From Thioploca sp. (GTDB taxonomy: Bacteria; Pseudomonadota; Gammaproteobacteria; Beggiatoales; Beggiatoaceae), in contig JAAUSR010000007.1 of the NCBI GenBank assembly GCA_012032555.1, positions 23,820-87,819 of the forward strand: DNA of 64,000 bases, given 5' to 3'. The notes below the pieces were generated by a model. That model searched no databases, was not told the DNA's origin, and saw nothing but the letters and a program-made list of their open reading frames with translations. Position 1 is the first letter of the stretch, and the number at the start of each line of letters is the position of its first letter. Positions 37,291 through 48,495 of this stretch are shown piece after piece. Both the position numbers and the translations under genes were made by a program.

Positions 37291-37577
37291 CTTAAAAGAA
37301 CCGTTATCAGCATCGATTACCCCCCTCACTTTAGAATTCCGGCCGAGATTAAAAGAAGACTTACTCGATTGATAAATAGAGACACTTAAAGCCACAACCC
37401 GATTGAACTTCAAGTGGGTTAAACCACGCAGTGAGGAGAAGTTTTTCAGAGAGAGATTTGAGTGAATCGTTCAAATCCTTTATCGGTTACCACCATCGCT
37501 ATAATTAGTGGTGTATCATCAGCAAATTTAGCCCAGATGGAACCACGTGAAATCTGGGATTCTATAAATCAGTGTTA

Positions 37578-37985
37578 CTAAAAAACGCCCTTATCATTAA
37601 GATATGATGAATATTTTTTATCTGAGGTTAAAATATGATTAACTAGCCAATTATTTAAAAAAGCGAACATTTCTAACGAAATCGTGGCATTTCCTTTGAT
37701 TAACCTCACTTTTAATTTCAGTAATTGCTTCAAAAGATCATCATGTTCCTTTCTATGAATTTGCCAATTTGGGTAAGAATACGTTTCCAATAATTTTTCT
37801 TCCGTTTTAAAATGATAGTTGGTATATTCAAACAGTTTCTCAATTATCAGTTCTATTTTCTTCCGACTACCATCAGCAATGATGATTTCATGCATTTTAT
37901 TAATAATTTTAATTAAATGTTGATGTTGTTCATCAATAGTTTTGATATTCACACTATATTGCTCAGACCACCTAATAAATTTCAT
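37578..37985 (-). CDS. Bacteriohemerythrin
   Basis: 135 residues from the ATG at 37985, preferred over 38000 because GAGG lies nine bases before it. Iron ligands of the di-iron site are in the normal order: IDEQHQHL, YHFKTEEKLLE, HRKEHDDLL and NHILTSDKKY. Bacteriohemerythrins bind oxygen reversibly and are thought to store or sense it, useful for a microaerophilic gradient organism. Monocistronic. Confidence 0.9.
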   Translation of the reverse strand: MKFIRWSEQYSVNIKTIDEQHQHLIKIINKMHEIIIADGSRKKIELIIEKLFEYTNYHFKTEEKLLETYSYPNWQIHRKEHDDLLKQLLKLKVRLIKGNATISLEMFAFLNNWLVNHILTSDKKYSSYLNDKGVF

Positions 37986-38000
37986 CGGTACTACCCTCAT

Positions 38001-38391
38001 CTAGTTGCTTATGAGCTATCTCAATTTAATGGGTACACGAGTTCATTTTCTTCATGAAAGGGCTTCCCATTAATTTTATTAACCATCTTAATAAGTTGGA
38101 TAATTCAAAACCCAGCATGCGCTCCTTAGTCTAATCAGCTAGCTGGTTTAAAATGAGGGTTGGTGGTGAATATTGTTAATTCTATTGCCGTTATCAACTT
38201 GTAGATTACTTGTAGTCTATTCATCACCCATTTTTATGGTTTACTCTTATTAAGTGTAACCGCCTTGTATCTCATTTTTATCTCGTTGTGTGTCATCTAA
38301 TACAATCCGTGTAATAATATCCACTCCAATGGCTTTTATTTTAGTTTTCTATTCTCTATAAAATATTAATTATGCTGGCACGTTTCATCAC
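38001..38391. other. AT-rich intergenic stretch, nothing recognised
   Basis: Upstream of the bacteriohemerythrin gene and downstream of the small frameshifted gene. No supported frame, hairpin or repeat seen. Confidence 0.5.
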
Positions 38392-38734
38392 TTAAACAGA
38401 TATAACAGTTAGATATTTTTCGATGAGTTTGCCGGTTGTAGTCATTCCTTCTTCTGTTTTATTCATTTTACTTAGCTCAACCGCTTTTTCTCTATATTTC
38501 GGTTGTTCTATTAATGGCGGTAATTCACGGTTAGCTGTTTTTACGGAAAGCTGATTCTGAAATCACTTGTGTTAATTCGTCAATACTCGCACCTAGTAGG
38601 GGCATGATTATTTGTCTGACGGCTGTTTCTGTCCCGATTCTTATTTCGGTAATTTGTCGATACAATTCCATTTTACCGCTCCAATCCGTCAGATTCAGTT
38701 TGTAACGGTTATTTTTATATTTCTTAGTGTTCAA
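38392..38734 (-). CDS. Small unknown protein, frameshifted
   Basis: The uninterrupted frame is 38531-38734 (67 residues) and ends in SAFRKNS. Removing one T from the T5 run 38538-38542 continues it as FRKTANRELPPLIEQPKY to a TAA at 38392-38394, giving about 113 residues. The sequence is polar and helical: TDWSGKMELYRQITEIRIG, then LGASIDELTQVISESAF. No family recognised. Codon use is like its neighbours. Confidence 0.5.
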
Positions 38735-38832
38735 TTAATTCGGCTAAATGAACTACCACATGATGTATTAATCGTGGGCTAAGCTGCTGTCTAGCCTATT
38801 TGTTGACCTTACTGTAAACGCATGCTTGCAAA

Positions 38833-39087
38833 TTACGCCACTTCCACTCGTTGAGGATAAGCGGTTAATTGTCTATCGCTAATTTGGTAGGTTTTAGCTT
38901 CTTGATCAGCCGGAACGATTTTAAAACCTTCTTGGTAAATAATATTGAGCATGGACAAAATCTGCTTCAATTCTGCATCCGGATGCATTTCAATAAGCCA
39001 AGCCATCAGATCATTAACGGGTAGTGATTGTCTGAGTTTCTGGATAATATACAATCCTGGTACTGTTGTATTATTTGTTTCTATCAT
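38833..39087 (-). CDS. Small unknown protein
   Basis: 84 residues, ATG with AGGA about nine bases upstream. Content: GLYIIQKLRQSLPVNDLMAW, a helix with EMHPDAELKQILSML, and a polar tail (YQISDRQLTAYPQRVEV). No family recognised. An opposite-strand frame at 38945-39211 overlaps but lacks a ribosome-binding site and looks like a shadow. Confidence 0.5.
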   Translation of the reverse strand: MIETNNTTVPGLYIIQKLRQSLPVNDLMAWLIEMHPDAELKQILSMLNIIYQEGFKIVPADQEAKTYQISDRQLTAYPQRVEVA

Positions 39088-39320
39088 CTTGAGTTATCCT
39101 AATGGGTGTAAAATTCTTCACGGTTTAATCTGGTTATCAGGAAGTCAGTCATCGGTTAATACTGCTACGATTGTTCAACACAAGCATTTGACAAAGCATG
39201 AGACTTGGTGAAGTACGTAAATTAACAAAATATCAGGCCGATCTCCAAAAGATAACGAGAAAAATTGTTGGCGTGGGAGAATATTGGGATTTGTGTGCAG
39301 TCAGGTCGCGTGACCATGAT

Positions 39321-40280
39321 CTAATCTCTTATATAGTGACAGGTATATCCGCTTGGATATTTTTGCAAATAGTCCTGATGGTAATCCTCAGCGAGGTAGA
39401 AAATTCCTGCCGCCACGATCTCAGTAACAACCGGCCGTTTCCACTTACCACTCGCATTGACTTCGCCCTTGACTTTCTCAGCAATACTACGCTGTTCCAC
39501 ATTATGGAAAAAGATGGCACTGCGGTACGAGGTTCCGATGTCGTTACCCTGGCGATTGAGAGTTGTAGGGTCATGAATGCGGAAGAAAAAGCGTAGCAAA
39601 GCTTCATAGGTTGTCTTGGTGGGATCAAAGCGAATCTGGATCGCCTCAGCATGACCTTTGTGGGATTCATAGGTGGCATTGATTGCTGTGCCCCCCGTAT
39701 ATCCTACCACGGTGGAGATCACGCCCGGTTGTTGCCGGATGAGTTCTTGCATACCCCAGAAGCATCCCCCCGCGAGGGTAGCCATTTCTACCTTGAGCTT
39801 TGGCACGGGGCGACCAAATAATGACAAAAGTTCCCCATAGCCCGCTTTCTCTAGATCGTCTACCGGGATGAAGCGAAGCGAAGCCGAATTAATGCAGTAA
39901 CGCAAACCGGTTGGTTCTGGTCCATCATTGAAAACATGTCCCAAGTGTGAATCGGACAACTGAGAGCGCACTTCTGTGCGAATCATCCCATGAGAAGCAT
40001 CCTGCTTCTCGACGATCTTACTGTCCAACAGGGGTTGGGTGAAACTAGGCCATCCACAACCGGAATCGAACTTGTCCTGGGAGGAAAAAAGTGGTTTGCC
40101 TGACACGACATCCACATAAAGACCCTCACGCTTCTCGTTCCAGAACTCATTCTGAAAGGGTGGTTCTGTGCCGTTTTCTTGAGTTACGTGGTATTGTACG
40201 GGTGTCAATCGTTGTTTGAGTTCGGATTTAACTGATTTTTTAGAATCGTCGACTGGCGTTTCGCTGTTAGTTTTGACCAT
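39321..40280 (-). CDS. msrBA: Peptide methionine sulfoxide reductase MsrB-MsrA fusion
   Basis: 319 residues from the ATG at 40280, chosen for GAGGG seven bases upstream; the frame opens at 40337. N-terminal MsrB domain (R-sulfoxide reductase): [18 protein letters not shown] and catalytic [11 protein letters not shown]; the zinc-binding cysteine pairs of many MsrB proteins are absent. C-terminal MsrA domain (S-sulfoxide reductase) has the catalytic GCFWG. The fusion order is B-A. No signal peptide, so a cytoplasmic repair enzyme. Codon use appears more GC-rich than in neighbouring genes, which hints at acquisition by transfer. Confidence 0.92.
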   Translation of the reverse strand: MVKTNSETPVDDSKKSVKSELKQRLTPVQYHVTQENGTEPPFQNEFWNEKREGLYVDVVSGKPLFSSQDKFDSGCGWPSFTQPLLDSKIVEKQDASHGMIRTEVRSQLSDSHLGHVFNDGPEPTGLRYCINSASLRFIPVDDLEKAGYGELLSLFGRPVPKLKVEMATLAGGCFWGMQELIRQQPGVISTVVGYTGGTAINATYESHKGHAEAIQIRFDPTKTTYEALLRFFFRIHDPTTLNRQGNDIGTSYRSAIFFHNVEQRSIAEKVKGEVNASGKWKRPVVTEIVAAGIFYLAEDYHQDYLQKYPSGYTCHYIRD

Positions 40281-40478
40281 TATTTGTCCCTCATTTCGGT
40301 TATCGTTGAAGTAGCTATCCGTTGTATCGGCAAACAAGTTGTTTTAATTCTTACGTCGAACTCAGGTTAGAATAATCCGATTTATTTCTGGAACGTAGTA
40401 GTATACACAAGGAGTTACAACCCCTTGTGATACTTGATTAATATTACTGACAATTTAGTACTACTTAATTAACCAATT

Positions 40479-43400
40479 TTAAGCAGTTCGTCGCAATGTC
40501 GGTTGAGGTGATTGTTTCATGTGCATTTGTTCTAAGGCACGGCGATAATCGACCGGCATGACTTTGACAAAATGGGGTAAATAGTCATCCCAATTATCAA
40601 GAATCTGGCGAGCACGATTGCTCTGGGTATAATGCCAGTGTCTTTCAATTAAGGTTTTAAGACGTAAGGCATCGTGGCGGGTCATATCGCGCATGACATC
40701 AACCAATCCATGTGATTCTAAATCACTGCCTTGATGATAAAGATTCTCTAATGCAGTAGCTTCTTCTACAATAGGTGCTAATTCCACCATCGATAAGTTA
40801 CAGCGACGTTCAAAATCACCTAATTCATCTAAAACGTAGGCAATACCACCACTCATACCCGCAGCAAAATTACGGCCGGTATAACCCAGCACCACCACGA
40901 CACCACCAGTCATATATTCACAACCGTGATCACCAACGCCTTCAATAACAGCGATCGCACCAGAGTTTCGCACGGCAAACCGTTCTCCAGCAACGCCACG
41001 GAAATAACACTCACCACTGATAGCACCGTATAGTACCGTGTTACCAACAATAATATTTTCCTCGGCGACGATAGGACAATTCGTCGGGGGATAAATGACT
41101 AAACGTCCACCGCTCAAGCCTTTACCAACATAGTCATTGGCTTCACCGCTTAACTCAATACTCACACCATGTGCTAAAAAAGCACCGAAACTTTGCCCAG
41201 CGCAACCGGTAACTTTAATATAAATAGTATCTTCAGGAAGTCCCTCATGTCCATATCGTTTAGCAACTTCTCCGGAAAGCATCGCACCAAAAGTACGGTT
41301 CCTATTATAAATAGGCATTTCAATTTTTACCGCTTCTTGGTGTTCTAATGCCGGTTGAGCTTGGTTAATCAAAATCTGATCGAGCGCTTTTTCTAAACCA
41401 TGTTCTTGTTGTTCACAGTTATAAGTCGCGATGTGGGGTGCAACCGACGGGTAATATAAAATTTTAGAAAAATCCAGACCTTTAGCCTTCCAGTGCGCGA
41501 TAGCTTTACGCATATCCAGTTTATCTGAACGCCCAATCATTTCCTTGACGGTGCGGAATCCTAATTTAGCCATCCATTCGCGGACTTCTTCTGCCACGAA
41601 CATAAAGTAATTGATGACGTGCTCTGGTTTGCCAGTAAACCGTTTCCGTAGTTCGGGATCTTGGGTGGCAATGCCGACTGGACAAGTGTTGAGATGGCAT
41701 TTACGCATCATTAAGCAACCTTCAACAATCAAAGCGACGGTAGCAAAGCCAAATTCATCAGCGCCCAGCATCGCCGCGATGACGACATCACGTCCAGTGC
41801 GTATTCCACCGTCAGTTTGTACTGCAATACGACCCCGTAATTTATTTAATACTAACGTTTGATGGGTTTCTGCTAAACCAATTTCCCAAGGTAAACCGGC
41901 ATGTTTGATAGAAGTAATCGGACTTGCACCCGTACCACCATCATAACCAGAAATCGTGACATGATCAGCATGTGCCTTAGAAACACCGGCAGCAATGGTA
42001 CCAACACCCACTTCTGAAACCAGCTTAACACTGATACGTGCTTGAGGATTAACGTTTTTTAGGTCATGAATCAACTGCGCTAAGTCTTCAATAGAATAAA
42101 TATCATGGTGTGGCGGTGGCGAAATCAATCCCACCCCCGGGGTAGAATGACGAACTCGCGCAATGGTTTTATCGACTTTATGACCAGGTAATTGTCCACC
42201 TTCGCCGGGTTTAGCGCCTTGAGCAATTTTAATTTGAATATCATCGGCGTTAACGAGATATTCAGTAGTCACACCAAAACGTCCCGAAGCGACTTGTTTA
42301 ATCGCCGAACGCATAGAATCCCCAGTTGCTAAAGGGTTAAATCGCTCGGGTTCTTCACCACCTTCACCGGTATTAGATTTACCACCGAGACGATTCATCG
42401 CAATGGCTAGCGTAGTGTGTGCTTCATAGGAAATTGAACCAAAAGACATCGCACCGGTAGCAAACCGTTTGACGATTTCGCGCGCGGGTTCAACTTCTGC
42501 TAGTGGAATGGGTGATTCGGCCAATTTAAACTCAAACAACCCTCGTAAAGTCAATAACCGCTCATTTTGTTCATTAATGGACTCGGTAAACTGGTGGTAA
42601 AGCGCGCGATTGTTGCTGCGGGTAGCCTGTTGTAATTGACTGATCGTTTCTAAAGTCCAAGCATGTTGTTCACCACGTATTCGATAAGCATATTCACCAC
42701 CAGCATCTAAAGCATGACGATATAACGGTGCATTACTAAAAGCGAGTTGATGACGCAGTACGGTTTCTTGCGCAATTTCACTTAAACCAACCCCAGCTGT
42801 TTTACATTTGGTTCCGGTAAAATACTGAACAATAAATTCATCCGCTAAACCCAGGACATCAAAAATTTGCGCGCCACAATAAGACTGGTAAGTGGAAATA
42901 CCCATTTTGGACATCACTTTTAACATGCCTTTGGCGACTGCCTTCATATACCGCTTATGAATTTCTACTTCGGTCAGTTCTTCAGCTAACGTATGCCGAA
43001 TAGCAGCAAGCGTATCAAAAGCGAGATAGGGATTAATCGCTTCGGCTCCGTAACCAGCTAGCAAACAAAAATGATGTACTTCTCTAGCCTCGCCGGTTTC
43101 AACGACTAAACCCGATTCGGTGCGCAAACCAGTTCGGATGAGATGGTGATGAACCGCCGAAGTAGCCAACAAAGCTGGAATCGCAATATGATCGGTATCG
43201 ACACTGCGGTCAGAGAGAATCAAAATATTATTGCCTGCTAATACCGCTTGTTCCGCCTGTTGACATAATTGATTCAATGCCACTGCCATCCCGGCAGCAC
43301 TTTGAACTGCTGGGTAGCAGATGCTTAATGTCTTAGTACGAAATGCCCCATTAGTACGCGTTTCGATACGCCGAACTCTTTCTAAATCAATATTGGTTAA

Positions 43401-45116
43401 AATGGGTTGGCTGACTTCTAACCGCTTGAGAGAACTACCTTGTTGTAACCCCAGTAAATTAGGACGGGGGCCAATTAATGACACCAGCGACATGACTAAT
43501 TCTTCTCGAATGGGATCAATCGCTGGATTAGTCACTTGTGCAAAACTCTGCTTAAAATAATCGTATAATAACCGTGGACGATTAGATAACACGGCTGGTG
43601 AAGCATCCATACCCATTGAACCAACTGGATCTTGACCACCCATTACCATTGGAATTAAAAAGAATTTCAAATCTTCTTGAGTGTAGCCAAACGCTTGTTG
43701 TCGATCTAACAGAATTTCTTCGCTGGGTGGCATAGCGGCGACTTCCGCCGGTAAACTTTTCAACCGAATTTGACTATCATCTAACCATTGTTGATAAGGT
43801 GCTTTATTGGCTAATTGGGCTTTTAATTCCGCATCATCAATAATACGTCCTTGTTCGGTATCAATGAGAAACATTTTCCCGGGTTGCAAGCGCCATTTTT
43901 TTATAATTTTTGCTTGGGGAATATTAAGTACACCCATTTCAGAAGCCATGATAACAATATCATCATTCGTAATTAAATAGCGCGCTGGTCGTAAACCATT
44001 TCTATCTAAAGTAGCACCAATTTGGCGACCATCAGTAAAAGCCACTGCCGCTGGACCATCCCAAGGTTCCATTAAAGCAGCGTGATATTCGTAAAAGGCG
44101 CGACGTTTATTATCCATTAAAGGATTGCCAGACCAAGCCTCTGGAATAAGTAACATCATGGCATGAGCGAGAGAATAACCACCCGCTACTAACAGTTCTA
44201 ACGCATTATCAAAACAGGCTGAATCAGACTGTCCTTCAGCGATTAAAGGCCAAAGTTTATTGAGATCTTCACCCAATAATGCCGAAGCCATCGAATGACG
44301 GCGAGCAGCCATCCAATTTAAGTTACCCCGTAACGTATTGATTTCGCCATTATGACAAATCATCCGAAAAGGATGAGCTAAATTCCAAGTAGGAAAAGTG
44401 TTCGTTGAAAACCGTTGATGAACTAAAGCTAATGCGGTTATCAGTCGCGGATCTTGTAAATCAGGATAATACACGCCTACTTGGTTAGCCAGTAGCATTC
44501 CCTTATACAATAAGGTACGAGAAGAACAAGAAGGAATGTAAAAATCGGTGTAGCCAATATTTAACTGGTGACGCACGGTATGTTCTATTACCCTGCGAAT
44601 CACAAACAGTTTACGTTCAAAAGTATCTTGGTTAGTATCTTGTTGACCTTTACCGATAAAGACTTGCCAAATCACCGGTTCAACTGCTTTGACACTGGCA
44701 CTTAAACCTTGATTATGGGTGGGCACTTTGCGCCAACCCAATACGGTTTGTCCTTCGGCAGTGACTACTTCGTTGATGATATTTTGACAGGCTATACGCG
44801 TCGGTTCTTGGCGAGGTAAAAACAACATACCAATACCATATTCACCTAAAGGAGGTAAAGTAATGCCGGCGTTAATACATTCCTCACGGAGAAAAGCATC
44901 CGGTATTTGGATAAGTATACCGGCACCATCACCGGCTAAAGGATCAGCACCAACAGCACCACGGTGAGTCAAGTTCTTTAAAATTTCTAATCCTTGAATA
45001 ATAATGTCATGACTTTTTTGTCCTTTAATATGAACAATAAAACCAACACCGCAGGCGTCGTGCTCATGACTGGGATCATAAAGACCCTGTTTGGGTGGCA
45101 AAGCGCCGTGGCTCAT
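40479..45116 (-). CDS. gltB: Glutamate synthase (NADPH) large subunit
   Basis: 1545 residues, normal length. Cys22 in DACGVGF is the glutaminase nucleophile exposed after removal of a 21-residue propeptide. The FMN domain includes the [10 protein letters not shown] and [10 protein letters not shown] segments, and the 3Fe-4S cluster cysteines are in [15 protein letters not shown] (C-x5-C-x4-C). The C-terminal beta-helix contains repeated GGVVVVLG-type strands. It makes glutamate from glutamine and 2-oxoglutarate in ammonia assimilation. AAAGGAGG lies seven bases before the ATG. No gltD is nearby, so the small subunit must be elsewhere. Confidence 0.96.
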   Translation of the reverse strand: MSHGALPPKQGLYDPSHEHDACGVGFIVHIKGQKSHDIIIQGLEILKNLTHRGAVGADPLAGDGAGILIQIPDAFLREECINAGITLPPLGEYGIGMLFLPRQEPTRIACQNIINEVVTAEGQTVLGWRKVPTHNQGLSASVKAVEPVIWQVFIGKGQQDTNQDTFERKLFVIRRVIEHTVRHQLNIGYTDFYIPSCSSRTLLYKGMLLANQVGVYYPDLQDPRLITALALVHQRFSTNTFPTWNLAHPFRMICHNGEINTLRGNLNWMAARRHSMASALLGEDLNKLWPLIAEGQSDSACFDNALELLVAGGYSLAHAMMLLIPEAWSGNPLMDNKRRAFYEYHAALMEPWDGPAAVAFTDGRQIGATLDRNGLRPARYLITNDDIVIMASEMGVLNIPQAKIIKKWRLQPGKMFLIDTEQGRIIDDAELKAQLANKAPYQQWLDDSQIRLKSLPAEVAAMPPSEEILLDRQQAFGYTQEDLKFFLIPMVMGGQDPVGSMGMDASPAVLSNRPRLLYDYFKQSFAQVTNPAIDPIREELVMSLVSLIGPRPNLLGLQQGSSLKRLEVSQPILTNIDLERVRRIETRTNGAFRTKTLSICYPAVQSAAGMAVALNQLCQQAEQAVLAGNNILILSDRSVDTDHIAIPALLATSAVHHHLIRTGLRTESGLVVETGEAREVHHFCLLAGYGAEAINPYLAFDTLAAIRHTLAEELTEVEIHKRYMKAVAKGMLKVMSKMGISTYQSYCGAQIFDVLGLADEFIVQYFTGTKCKTAGVGLSEIAQETVLRHQLAFSNAPLYRHALDAGGEYAYRIRGEQHAWTLETISQLQQATRSNNRALYHQFTESINEQNERLLTLRGLFEFKLAESPIPLAEVEPAREIVKRFATGAMSFGSISYEAHTTLAIAMNRLGGKSNTGEGGEEPERFNPLATGDSMRSAIKQVASGRFGVTTEYLVNADDIQIKIAQGAKPGEGGQLPGHKVDKTIARVRHSTPGVGLISPPPHHDIYSIEDLAQLIHDLKNVNPQARISVKLVSEVGVGTIAAGVSKAHADHVTISGYDGGTGASPITSIKHAGLPWEIGLAETHQTLVLNKLRGRIAVQTDGGIRTGRDVVIAAMLGADEFGFATVALIVEGCLMMRKCHLNTCPVGIATQDPELRKRFTGKPEHVINYFMFVAEEVREWMAKLGFRTVKEMIGRSDKLDMRKAIAHWKAKGLDFSKILYYPSVAPHIATYNCEQQEHGLEKALDQILINQAQPALEHQEAVKIEMPIYNRNRTFGAMLSGEVAKRYGHEGLPEDTIYIKVTGCAGQSFGAFLAHGVSIELSGEANDYVGKGLSGGRLVIYPPTNCPIVAEENIIVGNTVLYGAISGECYFRGVAGERFAVRNSGAIAVIEGVGDHGCEYMTGGVVVVLGYTGRNFAAGMSGGIAYVLDELGDFERRCNLSMVELAPIVEEATALENLYHQGSDLESHGLVDVMRDMTRHDALRLKTLIERHWHYTQSNRARQILDNWDDYLPHFVKVMPVDYRRALEQMHMKQSPQPTLRRTA

Positions 45117-45637
45117 TAAGTTTCCTCCTTTATAACAAGTAATCTCTTGAGCATTAAATAATATGATAGCCCCGATCAGCGTGAAAAGTGTTTAGAACGA
45201 TTTCATCAGCAAAGATTTGGTATACCGTTGTGAGCATCGACAATTCTCTATTTTCAGGGCATAAAACCATCGTTCCCTATTTTTTCCAAGTGAGGAATAA
45301 TTATTATGCTTTATATCTAACCGAATTTTTCTCAGTTGTTAGTTTGAGAATAAGACTCTGGTGTTATCTGCCAAATAATTAATTAAAAAATATCTCTTGA
45401 AAAGAGGAAAGACTGGAAAAGAAATAGGGCAAAACTCTTTTATTATAGTCATGTTAAGGTAGGCTGTCACGGATTTCTTAATGATTAAGCATGTCAGCAC
45501 TTAATTTATCAAATTAAGTACCTTGGTTTTGGAAAGGTTGGGTTTTACTTCGCTCTACCCAACCTATGCACTTAACTTAATGGCACGACAACCTCAAGCC
45601 TTTTGCAAACCAAGGCACATTTTATTAATCCCGTTAA
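45117..45637. other. Intergenic stretch with palindrome and dispersed motif
   Basis: 521 bases without a credible gene; the 64-codon frame at 45188 has no ribosome-binding site or similarity. It contains a palindrome at 45535-45565 and the dispersed motif CTTAACTTAATGGCA at 45571-45585. Confidence 0.5.
45535..45565. repeat. Palindrome AGGTTGGGT/ACCCAACCT
   Basis: Nine-base perfect arms (45535-45543, 45557-45565) with a 13-base loop. REP-like; this arm type differs from the GGTGGGCAA palindromes. Confidence 0.6.
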
Positions 45638-48199
45638 TTAATTTAACCGGCTAATAATAAAAACCTCGACTCGCCGATTCTGTGATCGTCCCGCTTCGGT
45701 TTCATTACTTGCTATGGGTCGTTGATCGGCTAAACCTTTCAAAATCAACTTATCACGAGTTAATACGGGACATTGACTGATTAAATAATCAGCAACGACT
45801 ACCGCTCGCTCTAAAGAAAGTTTCTGCTTATGATCATCCGCCGCACTATTATCGGTATGACCAGCCAGCATAATTTTATCAATCTGTGCGATATTTTGAC
45901 AGATTTCTGCGGCTAATTTTGCCAAAATTGCCTGACTAGCTTCCGTTAAAGTAGCTTTGCCAGCTTCAAAGGTAATAATATAAAGCGGTTTGGTTGCTTT
46001 TTTATCGGCTTGAGATTTTTCCGGTGTAGAGTGAAGTTCAATTGGCAAAGCTCCTCCAAGTTGAGGTGTTGATACTTTTGCTTCTTCTTTCATGGGTTCT
46101 GATTCAACTACTGATTGTGGTAGCATTAATATGCCTTCTGGCATAGCAGCAGGCGCTCCGTTTCTTATCCCCCTTAATCCCCGGATTGCTCCCATGTTCA
46201 TGCGGTTGGACAAGCTGCCAGCAAGAGTATCTTGCGCTTCTTCATCTTCACCAAAAATACCTTCGTAAGAAACACCTTCTGGTAATTCGACCGGCTGAAC
46301 CACTGTTTGAGATTTACCCTCAATGTTAACCACTTTTTCCTCGACCGCCACGAAACTAGTCCATTGCGTCATCAAGCGAAATGACAAACCTAATTGGGTG
46401 ATCTGTTCAATTAATTCTGGAGTTTGACCATCACGAACCATTTGGTTCATCAATTCGTGCACTTTTTGCCGTGCCCAGATGGTTGCCATCGCTTCATGTT
46501 CTGGCTGATTTTGGGGAAGTTGAACTGATAATTTTTGTTCATAAGGTTGGGTACCTAATTGACCACGCACGGTGATAGTATCTTCACCACCTTGGGTATA
46601 ACGCCCATGAATTTGAATCGGTTGTCCAGCCCATAGATCGGGTATTTTAGAGGGATAAAGTTCGTAAACATCCAGTTTACCCCAATCAATTTCAATATAC
46701 GCTAAACTCGGACGATCCACGCGTTGAAAGAATTTGTCAATTACCGGGCTACTATCTTCATCTTGACGCACATAAAATGCCTCACCGCGACCTATTTCCG
46801 CAGCACGATTCAATAAATAGCGGTTAACCGAAGAACCGACGCCTAAACTAAATACTCGGGCACCCCGTCTTGCTTTTTCAATCGCTGCTAAAATACGAGG
46901 TTCATCACCGACATAACCGTCAGTTAATAAGAAAGCAATCCGTAAACGGCTTTCGCTGGCTGGTTGAGCTAAGGCTTCTAAAATGCCTTTTTGCATTTCT
47001 GTACCCCCTCTACCACTAAAACGCTCAATGTAACGCAAAGCTTCTGCAGCATATTCCGAGGTATAGGGTTGTGGTTTTTCCCACAAGATACCGGTATCAC
47101 CAGCAAAGCGTACCACATTAAAAATATCAGTAGAACGCATGCCTTGAATTAATCGTCGCATAGCTTCCTTCGATTTTTCGATAGGAAATCCCTGCATTGA
47201 ACCGGAAGTATCCACAATAAAAATGAGTTCTCGTGGCACGACTTGCGTATCGGTAACGGTTTTTTGTGGTTGAATCATTAAAGTAAAAAAACCACGCCCA
47301 TCTTGATGATGAGCAATAGTCGCCATGGTGGGGGTTTGAGCGGCGACTTCATAGCGAAGAATAAAATCCTTATTGGGAATAGTATCAGCGGGATGCAGTT
47401 TAATGGTGTGGTGATGCGGGTTAACTTCATTAATATCAATCACGTGCGAAGTAGAATGCAGTTGGTGAATGGCTACCCCTGCTTCTAAATCGATTGCCAA
47501 CGCCATATCATGACCGGTTCTTTCACCCGGTTTCAGCACCGGTGGCGTAATTCGAGACGCATCGGGTACAACATTGGTATCAGGTGACCAACCGGTACCG
47601 CTTTTTCCCATCGCTACCTCGCCAGGAATATATCGTGGCCCAACCACCATGGGAAAAATTAACTCATAACTTCCTTCGCTATAGTGCAAAATATTGACAT
47701 ACTGAATCGTGATAACAATATTATCCCCCGGCATGATGTTAGCAACCGCTTGGGTAAAAATATTAGGACGTTCTTGTTCTAAAAGTGAGGCACGTTGTCC
47801 TTGCCTTTTAGCTTGTTCATAAATATCTTTTGCTTCTTCTTTACGTTTAATTATACCTTTAATAGTGCGTTGACCGATGGTCATTTGCATGTCGTTTACT
47901 GCGGCATCATCAGGTAAAGGAAAGGTATAAACTGCCTCAATCGGCTTATCAAAAGGATTCTGATAATGCTGCGTTACCGTCGCACTCGCAACAAAACCAG
48001 ATACTTCGATTTTAACATCGGTGTGTTGGAGCGGCATTTCCAGCTTGGTTGAAGGTTTTTCACCGCCCATTTGTACAATTTCCAGTGAACCAGGATTGAT
48101 ATCTTCGGCTAGATTTCCAGGACGTTCATTGGCATGAACCGGAAAAGAAAACCAACCGAATGATAATATCGTCATCAAAATGTTAACTATTGAGCGCAT
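45638..48199 (-). CDS. VIT - vWA - OmpA domain envelope protein
   Basis: 853 residues with signal peptide (SFGWFSFPVHA). VIT domain at about 48-170 (VTQHYQNPFDKPIEAVYTF), vWA domain from about 325 with intact MIDAS (IVDTSGSMQG, DGYVGDEPR), and an OmpA-like peptidoglycan-binding domain at 740-853 (AGHTDNSAADDHKQKLSLERA, GRSQNRRVEVFI). It resembles marine proteobacterial VIT/vWA proteins that are often sortase targets, but here an OmpA domain replaces the LPxTG-type tail, implying periplasmic peptidoglycan anchoring. Function unknown; metal-dependent protein binding likely. Confidence 0.82.
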   Translation of the reverse strand: MRSIVNILMTILSFGWFSFPVHANERPGNLAEDINPGSLEIVQMGGEKPSTKLEMPLQHTDVKIEVSGFVASATVTQHYQNPFDKPIEAVYTFPLPDDAAVNDMQMTIGQRTIKGIIKRKEEAKDIYEQAKRQGQRASLLEQERPNIFTQAVANIMPGDNIVITIQYVNILHYSEGSYELIFPMVVGPRYIPGEVAMGKSGTGWSPDTNVVPDASRITPPVLKPGERTGHDMALAIDLEAGVAIHQLHSTSHVIDINEVNPHHHTIKLHPADTIPNKDFILRYEVAAQTPTMATIAHHQDGRGFFTLMIQPQKTVTDTQVVPRELIFIVDTSGSMQGFPIEKSKEAMRRLIQGMRSTDIFNVVRFAGDTGILWEKPQPYTSEYAAEALRYIERFSGRGGTEMQKGILEALAQPASESRLRIAFLLTDGYVGDEPRILAAIEKARRGARVFSLGVGSSVNRYLLNRAAEIGRGEAFYVRQDEDSSPVIDKFFQRVDRPSLAYIEIDWGKLDVYELYPSKIPDLWAGQPIQIHGRYTQGGEDTITVRGQLGTQPYEQKLSVQLPQNQPEHEAMATIWARQKVHELMNQMVRDGQTPELIEQITQLGLSFRLMTQWTSFVAVEEKVVNIEGKSQTVVQPVELPEGVSYEGIFGEDEEAQDTLAGSLSNRMNMGAIRGLRGIRNGAPAAMPEGILMLPQSVVESEPMKEEAKVSTPQLGGALPIELHSTPEKSQADKKATKPLYIITFEAGKATLTEASQAILAKLAAEICQNIAQIDKIMLAGHTDNSAADDHKQKLSLERAVVVADYLISQCPVLTRDKLILKGLADQRPIASNETEAGRSQNRRVEVFIISRLN

Positions 48200-48287
48200 T
48201 TGCTTTCTCCGATCAGTGACTCAGTTGAGATTATACGCTAGCATAAAGCTAGTCACCATAAGTAATCAATAATTAACAATTGACCAC

Positions 48288-48447
48288 ATAACCACAATAC
48301 GACCCACACATTGGAGCATCAATGGCAAGCTTGAACAAAAGTATCGTCAACTCGGTTAGCTAAATTGGCAACCGCCTGTGCCTCGGTATGGATAACAGCT
48401 AGTCCTAAGGTTTTTAATTGTTCCGCCGGTTGATTAGGTATGGACAT
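48288..48447 (-). pseudogene. kdsD: Truncated inverted copy of the kdsD 5' end
   Basis: Reverse complement reads ATG TCC ATA CCT AAT CAA and follows kdsD 5390-5551 for about 160 bases with a few differences: one deleted A in the GCCAATTG segment, one T-to-G change, and changes around codon 9-11. Similarity extends through the upstream region to about 48490, matching the kdsD promoter area. Truncated after the VGRIVVI coding region. A recent partial duplication with inversion. Confidence 0.85.
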
Positions 48448-48495
48448 ATATCATATTATAGGGCATAAAAATACAAATCGAATTATTGTATAACT

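Noticed and set aside
37291-37577. Possible coding remnant on the minus strand (ISRGSIWAKFADDTPLI frame)
   Set aside because: Only about 34 codons, not recognised and without start or ribosome-binding site.
38945-39211. Plus-strand 88-codon ORF
   Set aside because: Opposite to a small frame with a ribosome-binding site; it lacks one itself.
45188-45382. 64-codon ORF upstream of gltB
   Set aside because: No ribosome-binding site or family; overlaps the likely gltB promoter.
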